Shown piece by piece: positions 10,081 to 22,174 of a DNA stretch of 64,000 nt. The translations under genes and the position numbers were made by a program. Position 1 is the first letter of the stretch, and each line of letters opens with the position of its first letter. The DNA lies in assembly GCA_004764695.1 (NCBI GenBank), contig SMSO01000014.1:6810029-6874028 (forward strand), read 5' to 3'. The notes beneath the pieces were generated by a model. The model searched no databases. It had not been told where the DNA came from and saw only the letters and a program-made list of their open reading frames with translations. The stretch is from Schizochytrium sp. TIO01 (taxonomy: Eukaryota > Sar > Bigyra > Thraustochytrida > Thraustochytriidae).

Positions 10081-11721
10081 ATGGTACCAGGTGTTGTGCA
10101 AAAGCCGGTGTCACGCCAGTGTGCGGCAAAACCAGTCCTTTTGCTGTTGGCAGTCCTGGTCGCAGCCGTGGCCACGTTAGGGCCTGCGGCTCCAGCCTCG
10201 TATGTCGGCATTCAAAGAAGTCGTGGCGTTGCATGGGCCGCTGCAGTGGCTCGCGCAGGGCTACGATGGAAACTTTGGGCACTGCGAGAGGCGCTTTGGG
10301 GGAGACTTAGGAGAGCGAGCGCACAATGGGCACGCAGAGCTGCAGTTTGGCGTGAGGTACCCTGCGGCGTTTCGAAGGGCGTCGAGTCGCGCGACGAACA
10401 GGTGCCTGGATACCGCACAGAGGAAGGGGCCCTCGAGGAGGTCGAAGAGTTGCCATCTTTCAAAGTCAGGGTTTTTAGACCTCCGCCACCTTCGGAATGC
10501 GCTCAAAGAAATGTGGAGACATGGTCAAGACCGTTGAATTCTTCAAGTATGTCGAAGCTAATATCGAGCTTGGTTCCGAAGAGTCTGGCCATGTCGACGT
10601 CAACCTCGGCATCAACTTCGGCATCGTCAATTTCTTCAAACTTTTCATTTACGCCTACCTCAAAGTTAAGGGTGGATGGTGGGTATATAAAAGGTGCAGC
10701 AATGTCACAGCCACGAGCAGGCAATGATATTTGGCAAAACGAAGAACTGGACACTCAAAATCAGAATAACAGTATCCCTGTAGTTCTATTTCTTCATGGA
10801 GGTGAATTTTTAGATGGTTCAGCAGCTTCTCCAGAATACCACGAGCTGTGCAGTGATTTTGCGCAAGCGGGTTTCGTGGTGGTCTGTCCAGACTACAGAA
10901 TTGGGCGTCAGAACCCTTTTCCAGCAGCCGTTGAAGACGCGTACCGATGCCTGGCCTGGATTGTCAGCGGAGGTTTAGGTAGCATGCCGCCCGAGGCTGA
11001 CTGCAGTCGCATCATATTGGTTGGAGATTCTAATGGTGGTGGGTTAGCGGCTGTGCTAAGCTCTCTTGCGCGCGATGAGCTGACTGGGACTTTAGAGGAT
11101 TCAGATGTTACACATGATTTTGAAATCCTTCACCAAGTCATCATCAACGGCTGGTTATTTATGAATGATCCACTCTGGGAAGCACGCGAACCCTCTCCAC
11201 TTTCTTCGCGGGAAATTTATGCCTCCAGAGAACGATTTCGTGGAAGCTTCTTTAATGGTTCAAATTCCCCAACAGCCTCCATTTCGCCCACTTCTCCACC
11301 TTCTGGTCGGCGAAAATCCCAACCTTTTGTAACAAACTTTACTACTGCGGACCTCATCAATGCTACGCGCTCCGGCTTAAAACCTCAGTTCTCTTGCAGC
11401 GGAGACTCTGTCGGGGAGGTTGTTGATGTGTACCTGCCTGCGTGTATCCGTGAAGAGGCACTGGCTGATCGCCGATGCTCGCCATGGCTTGCTGGTTTGC
11501 ATGACTTACCTTCTACAACGGTGGTGGCAGCAAGCCGTAGCCCTTTTTTTGTAGAAAATCTTCGATATGGCGAGCGCGCTTTCGCAATGGGTAACGTTGT
11601 TGAGAAGCACATAATTGACGACGTTCATAACTTTCTCACAGTACCTATTAGCCCAAATCGCCGTCCAGTTCTTGACGCCGTCCTCCGGCGCCTTAAAATG
11701 TACTTAGAATCTGTAGACTAA
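10081..11721 (+). CDS. membrane-anchored alpha/beta hydrolase, hormone-sensitive-lipase-type family
   Basis: This is a 546-residue single-exon protein; ATG 10081 is the first in frame. Residues about 18-40 are a hydrophobic Leu/Ala/Val segment, a likely signal anchor. A long basic and then Ser/Thr-rich region follows (repeated STSAS near 172-185). The alpha/beta hydrolase fold begins near residue 230: FLHGGEF (239-243) is the oxyanion-hole HGGGF of the HSL/esterase family, VVCPDYRIG follows, and LVGDSNGGGLA holds nucleophile Ser317. The C-terminal catalytic His is probably His516 (DDVHNFLTV). The usual DP-x-x-D motif with the acid residue is not visible; the aligned stretch reads SPFFVEN, so Glu may substitute or the triad may be incomplete. 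Substrate is unknown; esterase or lipase activity is inferred. Confidence 0.8.
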   Translation: MVPGVVQKPVSRQCAAKPVLLLLAVLVAAVATLGPAAPASYVGIQRSRGVAWAAAVARAGLRWKLWALREALWGRLRRASAQWARRAAVWREVPCGVSKGVESRDEQVPGYRTEEGALEEVEELPSFKVRVFRPPPPSECAQRNVETWSRPLNSSSMSKLISSLVPKSLAMSTSTSASTSASSISSNFSFTPTSKLRVDGGYIKGAAMSQPRAGNDIWQNEELDTQNQNNSIPVVLFLHGGEFLDGSAASPEYHELCSDFAQAGFVVVCPDYRIGRQNPFPAAVEDAYRCLAWIVSGGLGSMPPEADCSRIILVGDSNGGGLAAVLSSLARDELTGTLEDSDVTHDFEILHQVIINGWLFMNDPLWEAREPSPLSSREIYASRERFRGSFFNGSNSPTASISPTSPPSGRRKSQPFVTNFTTADLINATRSGLKPQFSCSGDSVGEVVDVYLPACIREEALADRRCSPWLAGLHDLPSTTVVAASRSPFFVENLRYGERAFAMGNVVEKHIIDDVHNFLTVPISPNRRPVLDAVLRRLKMYLESVD

Positions 11722-13561
11722 ATGGCACAAGCAAGAGAGGAGGTATGGTTTGCATCCTATCTCGCGTGCCGAGAGCAATGCCTGTAATTGTAACCTGAAG
11801 GCATTTCGTTTAAAACTGCTAAGAGAGAACAAGTTAATATTTTAATTTATTTATAGGACTTGAAAACAGTAGAAAAGGAGCGAGTTGTTAATGTGAGGGC
11901 AAATTGATCATAAAAGAAACAACATCGAATTATCAGGTTATAGATTCTTAACTACAGATTAGCCTGCTGAATTTGGTAGAACCACCATAGGTATCAACCA
12001 ATCCCACTTCCCGTGTTTTAAAGAAACTGCTGAAGTGTTATCGCCCTGGTCTCTTAAATTTCGTATTGAAGTTAAGCTAATTGGGCTTGGCTATACTGCC
12101 GAAAACTGTTCGACTCTGTATTTAAATGTAGATGACAGGCCTTTTTTAAAAGGAGAATATATATATATAATTTTAAAAGAGGAATGACCTTATACATTCA
12201 TATCGATTTATTGTTGAGTTATTTACTTACTATTTAATTTTTAATTTTAACTTTATTATTTATTTATTATTAATTATTAATTAATTTTTTTTTTTGGGGG
12301 GGGGGGTTCAGCTGGTATAGAGACAAGCCCCTATGCCAACTCCTTCTGCTGCTCGTAGCGATTTTGTGGGTTATTCTTTACTCAAACATCAAACATCAAA
12401 ATCATGTTAAAAAAACTGCAACAAGTGTAAGTTGGAATGTTGAAATATGCACAAGTTCTTGAATTGAACGATGTTCACCTTTTTTTTACCAGTTTAGATT
12501 ACACCTGATGTGGCGCAATCTATGCTCTCGCAACTATCGTCAGGACTGAGTATACACGAAAATCCCGCCAGCTTTTACGACTTTGTTTTATAATATCAAT
12601 TCGAATGTTAATTACGCTCTCTACCGCAGCACTATATGACAGAGATACTGAATAAGAGAGCGGTTCCAAGAGGTATTATGAAAAAATCGGCCCACTTCAG
12701 CTCATGTCTTACAAAATTAGAAATAATCAAAGCACTTAAGCGAAACAAAATCTCTTAATGGAAACGGATGATTCTTAAAAGGTGGGAAATCAACGATATG
12801 AACAATGCGCCTAAGCTCCAAAAATATCACTATTAAAGCTGCCACTTCGAGTGTATCAAAGTTTAGGCTTGGATTAAGTTGCTCCAACGATAAAATTTTG
12901 AATAAGGTGGCAGGATGCCAATATGAAGGATTAACTAAGACGCATGAAGATATCTAGAATGTATGAGAATTTAGCTATATTACTCTAGCAAGTTTTTCTA
13001 AGACCTGTGTTGCGGGCTAATTTGCATGACTTGCTATTTATGTGATGGTATAAGGTGTTGCATACTTAAAGAGTATTGAGTTGGTTCTATCATGACGCAA
13101 AGCACTTCACTATATATTACAGGCAGAGAGAGATCGATTTAGGCCTCCAGACTAATTTCTAACCTAATATATAGAAAAAATACCCTCACAGTGCACCAAA
13201 AGTATGTGTGAATAACTTTCAGGATTTCCTTGCTGGCTACCACAAGAAATGCCTGCATTATGTGTCTGCTCTATCCTATCAATGGAAAGGACAACAAAAT
13301 AGGAATGTGTTTTATGCCTTTTTGGCTACACCACAAAGTTATCTCTGTGGGGAAACAGTGGTGTATCAGTAGTGCATGTCGGAAACACTATTTAGTGGTC
13401 TGCTCTACAGCTGTGGCAAAATTGAAATTTGGGTGCTGAGTCGGCGAGGCGACAGCAACCTAAAGGTGTATTCGTCTAAAGATTTTCCCGAGCCAACTTT
13501 CTAGACCGGGTAGAAAAGTACTGACCACACTACAACCCAATGTATTGCTTCTTCCCGAATG
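11722..13561. other. AT-rich spacer between convergent genes
   Basis: This 1.8 kb lies between the hydrolase and C2H2 genes. It has an almost pure A/T region at about 12130-12295 ending in a T11/G11 homopolymer junction (12285-12306). No gene is supported. Confidence 0.5.
12285..12306. repeat. T11-G11 homopolymer junction
   Basis: A run of T is followed directly by a run of eleven G at the end of an A/T-only tract. It is prone to length error in sequencing and to slippage. Confidence 0.85.
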
Positions 13562-15640
13562 TTATTTGCTAGAGGACGTCGCGGATGCTGGTTGTTGATG
13601 TGGCGCAGTCTTGGTTGTTTGCCGTTTCTTACGAGCGGGCTCCTTGGCAGCAGCAGTGGATTCCGCGTTGCTCTGGTTATCATCATCGTCGTCCTCAAGG
13701 TCTTCGTTGCTTCCAGTCGTGCTACTTCCATCAGCTGCCTTACGCTTGCCACGGCGCTTGTGGCCCTCAAGGTGGCGGCGAAGCTCTGAGTTACAGGCAA
13801 ATCCTTTGTTGCAGCCCTTGATAGGACAAGGGAAAGGCCTCTCTGGGGAGTGAATGCGAATAAGGTGAAGACGTAAGTCTGTCTGGCGCACGAAGGAGCG
13901 CTCGCAGCCTGGTTCCGTGCAAACCCATTTCTTTTCCTTAGTGTGGTGGTTCCGGACATGCAAGCGCAGACCCTCTGCAGTAGAGTACGACTTGTTACAT
14001 CCTTTCACATCGCAAGTGATAGCACCAGGCTTACGCGTGTGAATGCGCTCGTGAGAACGGAGGCAACCCATTTTAAAGAAGGCTTTGTCGCAGTACTTGC
14101 ACTTGTGAGCACGGGCTTCATCAGCGCTACGGTGGGTCTTAACATGTGTTTCAAGACTCCAATGCCATTGAAAGGTGCGATCGCAGTCGGGGTGCGGGCA
14201 TTTATACAAATGGTCTGTCTTACCTTTAATGTTGCGCTTGATAGCATCGAGGTCGAGAGTTTGAAGCTGCTCTCGGGATGCCCTGGCAGATGCGGTAGAT
14301 TCCTCTCCAGGGGAGCCAAGCGGGGAGGAGATTGCTGAAAGAGACGAAGAGGATGACGAAGTAGCAATCGGCGCTGGGACTGGACTTACTTGTGCATGTT
14401 GTGCTTTGTGTGGTTGCACAGAGGATGAAGATTTGCTAATAAAAAATTCAGATCGCTGAGAGTTCTCCGCAGTGGGTCGCTGATGCTGTTGCATCTGGTG
14501 CTGGGATTGCTGAGCGGAAAGTGCAAATTGCCCTTGCAGCTGTTGAAGTTTGGCCAGCTCAGCCATAGCATTAACATGTGAAATTTGCTGTTGTTGCTGC
14601 TGCTGTTGCTGTTGCAACAGCTGGCTTCCCTGAAGGCTTTGAGGCAACTGTTGCTGCACAGCAGCGGAGAACCATTCAATGGGGAGGTTTGTAGGACTGA
14701 GCTGAGTGGGCAAAAGCGAAGGTGATGAGGCAACTGGAGATGTCATGGCGGATGGCAGACCAGGAGCCCTTGGGTCCTGTTGTTGGGTAGGTGATCTTGA
14801 ACCAGTGGATCCTGCACTAGGTGATGATGAAGAGGCTGCTACGGCAGCAGCTGCTGCGGCAGCTGCTGCAGCAGCAGCTTGCGATCGGATCTGAGATACC
14901 ATAGTGGATGCAGAGAGTCCAGCAGAAGAGGCATTGTACTGTTGTTGCTGGTGCTGTTGTAAGATAACATTGTGCAAAAGGTTGAGTACATGGGGTGACG
15001 TAGCGGCCGCAGCAGCAGCTTGAGGAGTTGAAGATGCAGCTTGTGCTGCAATTGCTGTGAGCCCTGAGAGGTATTGTTCAATAGCCTGAGCTGCGTTTTG
15101 CGACTGAGGAATCTGCTGTTGTTGTTGTTGTTGTAGTAGTAATTGAGACCAGTTTGCTCCAAGAGGCGATCCCCGTGAAGGTCCAGATGATGCGGAGAGG
15201 GCCGTCATGGATGGCATGCTGGTGGAGCTCGTAAGCATGTTGTTTCCTGGAAGCTGATGATGACGAAATTGTGCTGTAAGGTCAACCGAAAGGTCCCGAG
15301 TAGCAGCTGAAGTTTGTAGGGAGCTAGCTGCGCTTTGGGGGGTGTCTACAGAGAGTCCTCTTGGAAAGCCTGCTGCGTACAAGTTTTGTTGCTGTTGTTG
15401 TTGGGCGGCGTACTGCAAATGCTCGAGGTTATGAGGAAACCACTCTTGCTTGGCTTTCTCAGAAGTAGTTGATGCACTGGAGGATGTGGCGCGGGTTTGT
15501 TGCTGCGAAACCTCGCCGGCCAGCGCCTTCCCTGAATCGTTAGATGCAGGGGTTGAGTTCAAATCTGCCGGCGCCGGCCGCGAGTCGCCTTTTCTTGTTG
15601 GCGACGTGGGCCCGACGTACCGACTGCCGAGCCCGGGCAC
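13562..15640 (-). CDS. polyQ/polyA-rich C2H2 zinc-finger transcription factor, 5' end unresolved
   Basis: The frame gives about 692 residues and has no ATG before residue 135; it is open to a stop at 15689-15691. A short upstream exon is therefore likely, or translation starts at ATG 15238. Residues 1-470 are low-complexity: several Gln runs (for example about 79-85, 169-176, 343-352) and an Ala run (about 255-266), coded by CTG/TTG and GCA/GCT repeats on the plus strand. Residues 481-627 hold five TFIIIA-style C2H2 fingers (start Cys at about 481, 514, 543, 574, 605) with C-x4-C or C-x2-C and H-x3/4-H spacing. A basic GKRKA segment (nuclear localisation), an acidic run (EDLEDDDDDD) and a basic tail (RKKRQ) follow. 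A sequence-specific nuclear regulator is the natural reading; the target is unknown. Confidence 0.85.
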   Translation of the reverse strand: MPGLGSRYVGPTSPTRKGDSRPAPADLNSTPASNDSGKALAGEVSQQQTRATSSSASTTSEKAKQEWFPHNLEHLQYAAQQQQQQNLYAAGFPRGLSVDTPQSAASSLQTSAATRDLSVDLTAQFRHHQLPGNNMLTSSTSMPSMTALSASSGPSRGSPLGANWSQLLLQQQQQQQIPQSQNAAQAIEQYLSGLTAIAAQAASSTPQAAAAAATSPHVLNLLHNVILQQHQQQQYNASSAGLSASTMVSQIRSQAAAAAAAAAAAAVAASSSSPSAGSTGSRSPTQQQDPRAPGLPSAMTSPVASSPSLLPTQLSPTNLPIEWFSAAVQQQLPQSLQGSQLLQQQQQQQQQQISHVNAMAELAKLQQLQGQFALSAQQSQHQMQQHQRPTAENSQRSEFFISKSSSSVQPHKAQHAQVSPVPAPIATSSSSSSLSAISSPLGSPGEESTASARASREQLQTLDLDAIKRNIKGKTDHLYKCPHPDCDRTFQWHWSLETHVKTHRSADEARAHKCKYCDKAFFKMGCLRSHERIHTRKPGAITCDVKGCNKSYSTAEGLRLHVRNHHTKEKKWVCTEPGCERSFVRQTDLRLHLIRIHSPERPFPCPIKGCNKGFACNSELRRHLEGHKRRGKRKAADGSSTTGSNEDLEDDDDDNQSNAESTAAAKEPARKKRQTTKTAPHQQPASATSSSK

Positions 15641-18600
15641 GTAGCCTCGAGCTCTACCGCACAGGGTTGTGAAATCAATTAATCTGTTTTACACGCCAGA
15701 GGCAACGCTGCCTCCGAATTTTGCTTAGGCACCCGACGCTCACGCAAGTGTAGTTGCCTGTTTTAGAATTCGAATACCAAATTTGGTCCGTTTCGGCTGC
15801 TCACCATGCCTTATGAACGTGCCTGGCTGCACCTGAGTAGGGATTTACTTCCCTACGACGTCTAAAAAAAGTATTTGAGCAAGGAATAAGACGTTGTCTT
15901 TGGCACAGGGAGCCTTTGCTCAGTGGTGTTGATGGTGATCTCGTTCAGGATGAATGTCGAATTCTACTGTACTCTTAAGAAATCAGTCAACGACTCCCCT
16001 ATTCCTGAAAGCGAAGCAAAAAGCAAAACCTCGAAGGTGCTGATTGCACAGAGATCCTCAGCACTTCTCAACTCTATTCGTCACGAGCCAGCTGCGACCC
16101 CAAGCGATTGGGCTTTGCTCGACTGGGCTGGTCTGGTCACGTGCTGCCGCGCTACTATTCCCAAGCAGACACGAAAGAGAAAACCGCGAGGTTTAAAAAA
16201 AGAAGGAAAACAGAAAGAAACTGAGCCTCTCGTTCTCGTCAATCGTTCGGCCACAAAGCTCGAGCAGCTCACAGCGTCCAGAGCAGGCCAAGGCAGGCAA
16301 GCTCCCAGAGGGATAAGACCTTCCCTAGCTGCTACGTAGGAGGGTTTAAAGCTGTTGTCGAGGCGAACGGGAGTTGGCTTTTCGGGTTTGCTGGCCAGCG
16401 GCCCACGGCGCCGGCTCGAGCAAAGCAGTTCTCGTGGGACCTAGTCGAGTGATTCTTATTTACTTTGTTGATTTAATAGTTTGAAAAGATTATACAGAAT
16501 TAATAGAAAAGGAAGTCTTCTTCCTTTCCTAACAACGTGACAGTCGATAAGTAAAAGATAAACTTTAAAAGCTCACACTATTTTTCATCTTTGGGTGGGA
16601 GGTTTTCGACCTTCATATTTTAAAAATTAAAATTCTCTTTAAAGAAAAGAAAATAGTGTATGTAAAAGAAAATAAAATAAAGTTTCATTTGACAATGAGG
16701 TTTCACGTAGGAACCATTAATGTTAACAAAGAGATATTTACCAGAGTCGAGAGCTACCAGAAACAACAAACATTGAATTAAGAAAATGCTAACCAAACTC
16801 GCGGCATCATATCATTTATTCAAGGTTCCTCAGTTTGAAAGCAATATGTGGGGGAAGGCCGTTCGCAGCCGCAGCGTGCAGCGTGCAGGATGCCGGGTTG
16901 GCCGAGGCGAAAGAGGCCTCGCCGGGCCACACGCCTGTTTTGGAGACTGCTACAGACCTCGTGCTCATTACTTTTAGTCAGGCAACTCTAACACGAAATA
17001 CCTAACAATACTCTATTTTTCATGGAGAACGCCTGAGAGGAGTATTTCTTTTTGGTTGTTTCCTTACAAGTAAAATGATCATTGCGATTTATGGGGACAA
17101 CCAATCAAGGGAAAGCCTCTTCCTGCTGGTCATATTCCTAACCACCTACCTACTAAATCGTCATCATCCCATGACAACAACATTTGATACTAAAAAGTAA
17201 CCTTTCTTGTTTAAAGTTTTTGTTTCATAATCATATTTTAGTTTTTATAGTTTTTAATTTTATTTCTAAAAATAAAAAATTTGAAAGAATAGCCTGAACT
17301 TCATTTGGGAACCCGTAAAGGTGCCAAGGCGAAGTCTTTTAATCCCTCTAAAGGAGGGACCAAAGGCACCTAATTAAGCCTCAGAATAAGCGGAAATGGC
17401 TGTTAAGAGTGTCGCAGCACCTCTGAACTGCTTTTTGCGTGGTAGTAAGCTTCAAGCTTGCTTTGCTCATACATCGAAGGCCTACTTACCTAAGTGAGGC
17501 ACAGGCTGCAATAAGTGATGCTTCGGTTAAACCTCTAGTAAATAAAATTCCAAAGCCAGCGACATTCAACTTTGGTTTATAGTTTCAGGAATAACCTGTC
17601 GTTGATGTCGATCTCAGTACAATACTGAGCATGCATGGAACTCTATCTCTTCCAGGCAGTGCTACTTTTCATATGTTGACGTTTTGTTTTCAAGAGCTCA
17701 ATGATCAATGATGCCTTTGTGACAGTGAGTAAGTACAACTCGAACTTCGTCCTGTTTTGCGAAACTAGAACGAGATTAGAAAGGCTGAAGTTTATGAAAT
17801 ACTATGTAGCTTCATAAAAATATTAGTATATATATTTTATAGCACTTGCGGGCAGGCAAACTTCCCGTTTCTTCTACTTCCACTCTTTTCTCTCCCTATA
17901 CGAGGACCAGAAAGAAAGAAAAAAAAATAGAAGAAAAAAAGTCAGACTTTTATTTATAAAAAGAAAATAAAAAGTGATCATCTGAAGAGGTCCCCACCTT
18001 TATTGCGAAAGGAATTCTGAAGGCTTGTTTGTCAAATCTTTCAAAGCCAATTTCAAGAAATTCTGTTCATGATCGCCTCATGACATTTTAAGCAGCAAGT
18101 TTCGCGCGTCGAAGAAGGAGTGCAAGTCGATCTCGTTCTGGTACTTCCTCCGAGTTGTATTGACTCTATGTACAACATGTAGATTTGACCTCGTAGTGGG
18201 GGGGGGACCCATTGAATCCAGTATGAACATCTTAAAGATGAGCTCCAGGAGATCTGTCAGCAATAAGGTCTATAGCTACGTTTTGTCTCACACACAACTG
18301 TCTATATTCGCAGTCACACAAGGAAATATCAGTAATGCAGGTTTTTCTTTCTTTGCATTTCTATAATGTATCTTTTGACGAGAGAACAGTTGGAACCTAT
18401 TATAACTATCGCAATTCATGGATTTTAGTAAAGCTGGAGGGCTTGTGTAAGGCAAAGTCTTATCGTGCCAAAGATGATTGTGGAGGAAAAGACTGAACGA
18501 AAATTAATCAGACCCACCTCCATCAGCACATGTGAAGAATCGAAGCACCAATCGTTAACAATTTTTTTGGGCTCTTGGTAAATCACGGAAGAGCCTGCAT

Positions 18601-19200
18601 GTTGTAGTTTCTTTCAAAAAGCATTTCTGGGCTCCACAAAACTATCTCATCCTAAACACCCAAACCTCTGTGACTATGAGCTTCCCTTCGGAAATTTGGA
18701 GTGGGGTTCCGGCGTCGAGTACACCTCACAAAAAGATAGTAGTGAAATTTACTAGTAGTAGTCTATCCAATAATAGTAATTTCTGATCTTTACCCCTAAT
18801 TCTGTGTCTTGCTGGATGCTTAGAATCCCTTGCTCTTGCTAAAACTATGCTTGCTCAAAAACAACTATCTAGGAACTTTTCTTTTTATCCTGCAACTTGC
18901 GGAGCATCCACACTTCCCTCCACAGCTGATGCTTAATGTTCTATCTGGTTCTACTCGAGCTTTAATATTTAATTTTTAATTTTATTATTTTATTTTAACA
19001 ATGTGACGGGAAAAAAGGGAAGAAGGAAAAAACGATAACCTAAAATGAACAGAAAAAATAATACTAATTTAAAGCAATCACTCTAGGTTCCGTTTAGTGA
19101 ATCATTGAAAAACGATAGTCACCGTGACGGCCATTCCTTGGTGGTACAAGGTAGTGCTGCAGCTTAGAAAGCTAAATAAAGTGCCCCACAGTAGAAAGGC
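15641..19200. other. gene-poor region, upstream of the C2H2 gene
   Basis: This stretch holds the presumed promoter and first exon of the C2H2 factor on the minus strand; ATG followed by GTGAGC at about 15807 is one candidate, but its phase does not join cleanly. A 135-codon ATG frame at 15932-16339 (plus) has a Lys/Arg-rich middle and no recognisable family. Beyond it come A/T-only tracts (about 16620-16690, 17210-17290, 17930-17975, 18960-19005) and a G9 run near 18198. I see no supportable conserved gene. Confidence 0.4.
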
Positions 19201-21360
19201 AAGGATAAGTGGCGTGCGGTGTGGGCGCGCAAAACTTGGCGCACACCCTGCTCCCCGGCGAAATCAGCGCGTGCAGTAGTAATAGCGAAGCATGGAAGAC
19301 ATCATCAGCAAAGCAGCGATGGGGAGCGCGCCCTTTTTAAGCAGACAGGAAAGCTAAGGAAAGACAGAAAAGTGCGACGAAAAGCGCGAGCGCTCTGCTC
19401 TCTGCTGGTCTGTCATGTCATGGCGGTGAGTCGCTGATACTTAATGCTATAACCTCTTGTGGGAACTCTAATCTGCAATTGGGCGTGTGGACCCTTTTTG
19501 CAGCGAAGTTTCGCTGTTTTCTTGAGGTCCTCTTGATTTCCACTTGTACTTTACTGCATCTTTTTCTATTTCCTTTTCTTTTTCTCCTTGTTTCAACTAC
19601 AACTAGTCAAGATTTACAGCTTGGATCAAGCATTTACTAATTAGTGTCTATAGGCTTCCTCTTGTTTTTCTTCCTCCCATTTGAGATAGCCTCTGGCATG
19701 TCACGGTACCTACCTACCATTTGGTTATAATTTATGGTTATTTACGTGTTGATTTTATTTTTTTAATTAAAAAAAAAAACAAAAAAACTTGAATATTAAT
19801 TTTTATTTTAATTAAAAATCAAATAAAAATAGAAATGCTGGAGGGGCTTGCTACAACAACACATCAACATCGCATAATAGACGCTGCAAGCCGAGCCTTC
19901 GAACAACAACACTCCCGCTGCTGCCAGTCTTTCGCTGGTCGTCGTTGTACTGGTAGCCTCCGCAGATTATCGGAAAGGATGCTGATCCGAATTGTGGGTT
20001 GAAGAGCGCTGCGGGCGCTGTCTGGGCGATTGAGTGAGTCGCTCGGAACTACTATGCTTCCTGTTCTTTTCTTGTCTCACAAGGCCCTTCACGAAGGACA
20101 ACCTGCTAGTTCGTGACGGTCTCAGGCAGGCAGGTGTCCCGCGTAGTCTGCTTGCTCTGTGTTACGTTTGCTTGGATCCCTCATCTTCCTACATCTTGCT
20201 GTACCTGCCAAGCAGGGCTGCACGGGACCGCGATGATCTGGTTCATGGCGCAGGCCACATTCATGGCCAGCTTGCCCCCGGACTCCACTCTTAGTGTGCA
20301 GTGCAGCGTTTCTGCGCCTGGAGCGACAGGTCACTCCACACTGACTCATAATGACATCAGATTAGTCAATCGTCCGCTGGCAGCGCAGCAGCAGCAGCGT
20401 CGAGCGTCAGTTGAGAATGGGAGTGCCAAGCATTAGAACCAGCTAGCTTATCGAAGGCGGATGAGGCAATGGAGGCCTTCGGAGAAATCGATAAATGACC
20501 TTTTTATTTATTAGGCCTCTTATTCTTTCTTCCTTGAAATCACTTTTTTGTAGAATTAAGAAAATCAACTTTCTGTGCTATCATATTTTATAAGGAAAGA
20601 GATAGCATTCATGGGGAAGGAACGATTCCAGTCAAGTCCAGACTGAGATATGCGTGCAACATCAATTAGTGATGCATAATATTCTATTTATTGGTGCACG
20701 TATATATGTCTATCTGCATACCGTTGACGCTGGGATATGTCGTGCACTGCGATGTAGAAAAGGAGCGCACGCTAAACTTGTCGCGGTCACTGGGTCCAGA
20801 CGTTTGTTGTAAGTGTTTGGTTCATCAACGACGCCCTTCGCGTCCACATGCTCCAGGGGTATTGAAACGACGCGCTCGCATGCATTTTTTCCCAGCCTCC
20901 TGAAACCTCCATTGGACCTCTCATGCTACAATCTAAAACTGACTTACACGAGGATTGCCAGCCCCAGCTCTGGGCCAGGACTTCTAGCTCGACGGTTTTC
21001 ATCGCGACGCGGGTTTCCGTCACTGGACGCGAGCCTGGCATATTGAAGGCAATCATGATGAGATAATAAAGCAAACGTCGGTTTTTTCCTTTTCATTGCA
21101 GCGCGTGCCGAAGCAGGTCTCACGAAGCGAAGACGTGCCATCCATGCATGCATGCCTCGCAAGAATGGGCGTGCGCGTTTAAACTGCGACGATGCAGAAA
21201 GGCACGGAGATGTGCAAGAGCAACACGACCTTGTTTACTTACCACCAGGTGTTTCTTCGTGTAAGGGCCTTGATGAAGGAGTCAATGAACTCGTGGACAC
21301 AAGATTGAATCAAGCAACGAAACAAGGAAAGCATAACCATACTACATGTTAGGACCTAAA
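19201..21360. other. gene-poor region with GC-richer islands
   Basis: Islands of higher GC (about 19200-19440, 19850-20440, 20690-21350) alternate with A/T-only tracts (about 19735-19835, 20510-20600). Peptide-like frames occur on both strands, the best being the spliced candidate at 20710-21153. No family is recognised. Confidence 0.35.
20710..21153 (-). CDS. speculative small two-exon gene, unknown
   Basis: From ATG 21153 the frame runs to 20948 and meets GTAAGTCAG. A TTTCAG ends at 20900, and splicing out the 48-bp interval keeps the frame (phase 2) to a TAG at 20710-20712, for 131 residues. The second exon includes the stretch VVSIPLEHVDAKGVVDEP. I do not recognise the protein. The 48-bp intron is much shorter than the other introns in the window (160-267 bp), and chance splice signals cannot be excluded. 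Confidence 0.2.
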
Positions 21361-22139
21361 ACTATTTTGTTTTATTACTTTTCTTTCGGTGTTAAAATCA
21401 CTTTTAGATTAGGAACTTCTATAATAGTAATAGTATTACTACCAGTGTAAAGGTATACTTTTAAAAAAAAAGTTTAAGAAGATATATATTGTTTATAATT
21501 ATTTTAAAATACTTCAAATGAAAGAATAAAATAAAATGAGGCAGCAACAGCATCCTCTGCTGTATCAAATAATATGATGAAGAACGAGAGGTTTAAGATT
21601 GCTTGCTTCATGTCAAATTGAGGCGCCATTGATGCGATTAAGTAAGCTCCACGCTCTAACTAATAGCTTAATTAATGCACGGCAAAAGGAACAAAATGAA
21701 ATACTCGAAGAATTTTTAATCTTTTTAATTTTTTTTTTTCTGTTATGGCAGGCCAGGAAGGTATTTGAGTATTCTTTTCAGCTGGGCTGCTGAGCTGTTT
21801 TGAGTTATTGAGTACAGGAAGGAAGAGAAATCAAGTCCACCGGGACTAATAATAATATAATAAGGTGCTGTCGCAGAACTTCGATCTAGGCCCGGTTTCA
21901 TTCTTACAATAAGCAGTTTATCTCCTCGCCAGTGTGAGGATCGCTTGTTCCTCCTCCCCTCTATCGTCTTTCTCCAGCGCTTGAACGAAGCAAGCCATTC
22001 TTCAAGTACGGTTCTGCTATTCCATACAGGTTCTCTAAGATGGATGGTTTATTTTAGTTTTACAATAAGTCTCGTCCAAGTCACTTATATGTTAACCGAA
22101 TGAGAAGAGAAGAGAAGAGAGGAAAAAAAAGTTGTCGAG

Positions 22140-22173
<34 letters not shown>
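22140..22173. repeat. A34 homopolymer
   Basis: An uninterrupted run of 34 A preceded by a GAGAA-rich stretch. It could be a retrocopy tail, but no retrocopied gene or target-site duplication is obvious next to it. Confidence 0.9.

Positions 22174-22174
<1 letters not shown>

Noticed and set aside
15932-16339. 135-codon ATG frame with a Lys/Arg-rich middle
   Set aside because: The length is within chance for this much sequence on two strands, composition is low-complexity and no family is recognised.
22140-22173. A34 as a retrotransposon tail
   Set aside because: No reverse transcriptase frame, recognisable retrocopy or flanking target-site duplication was found beside it.
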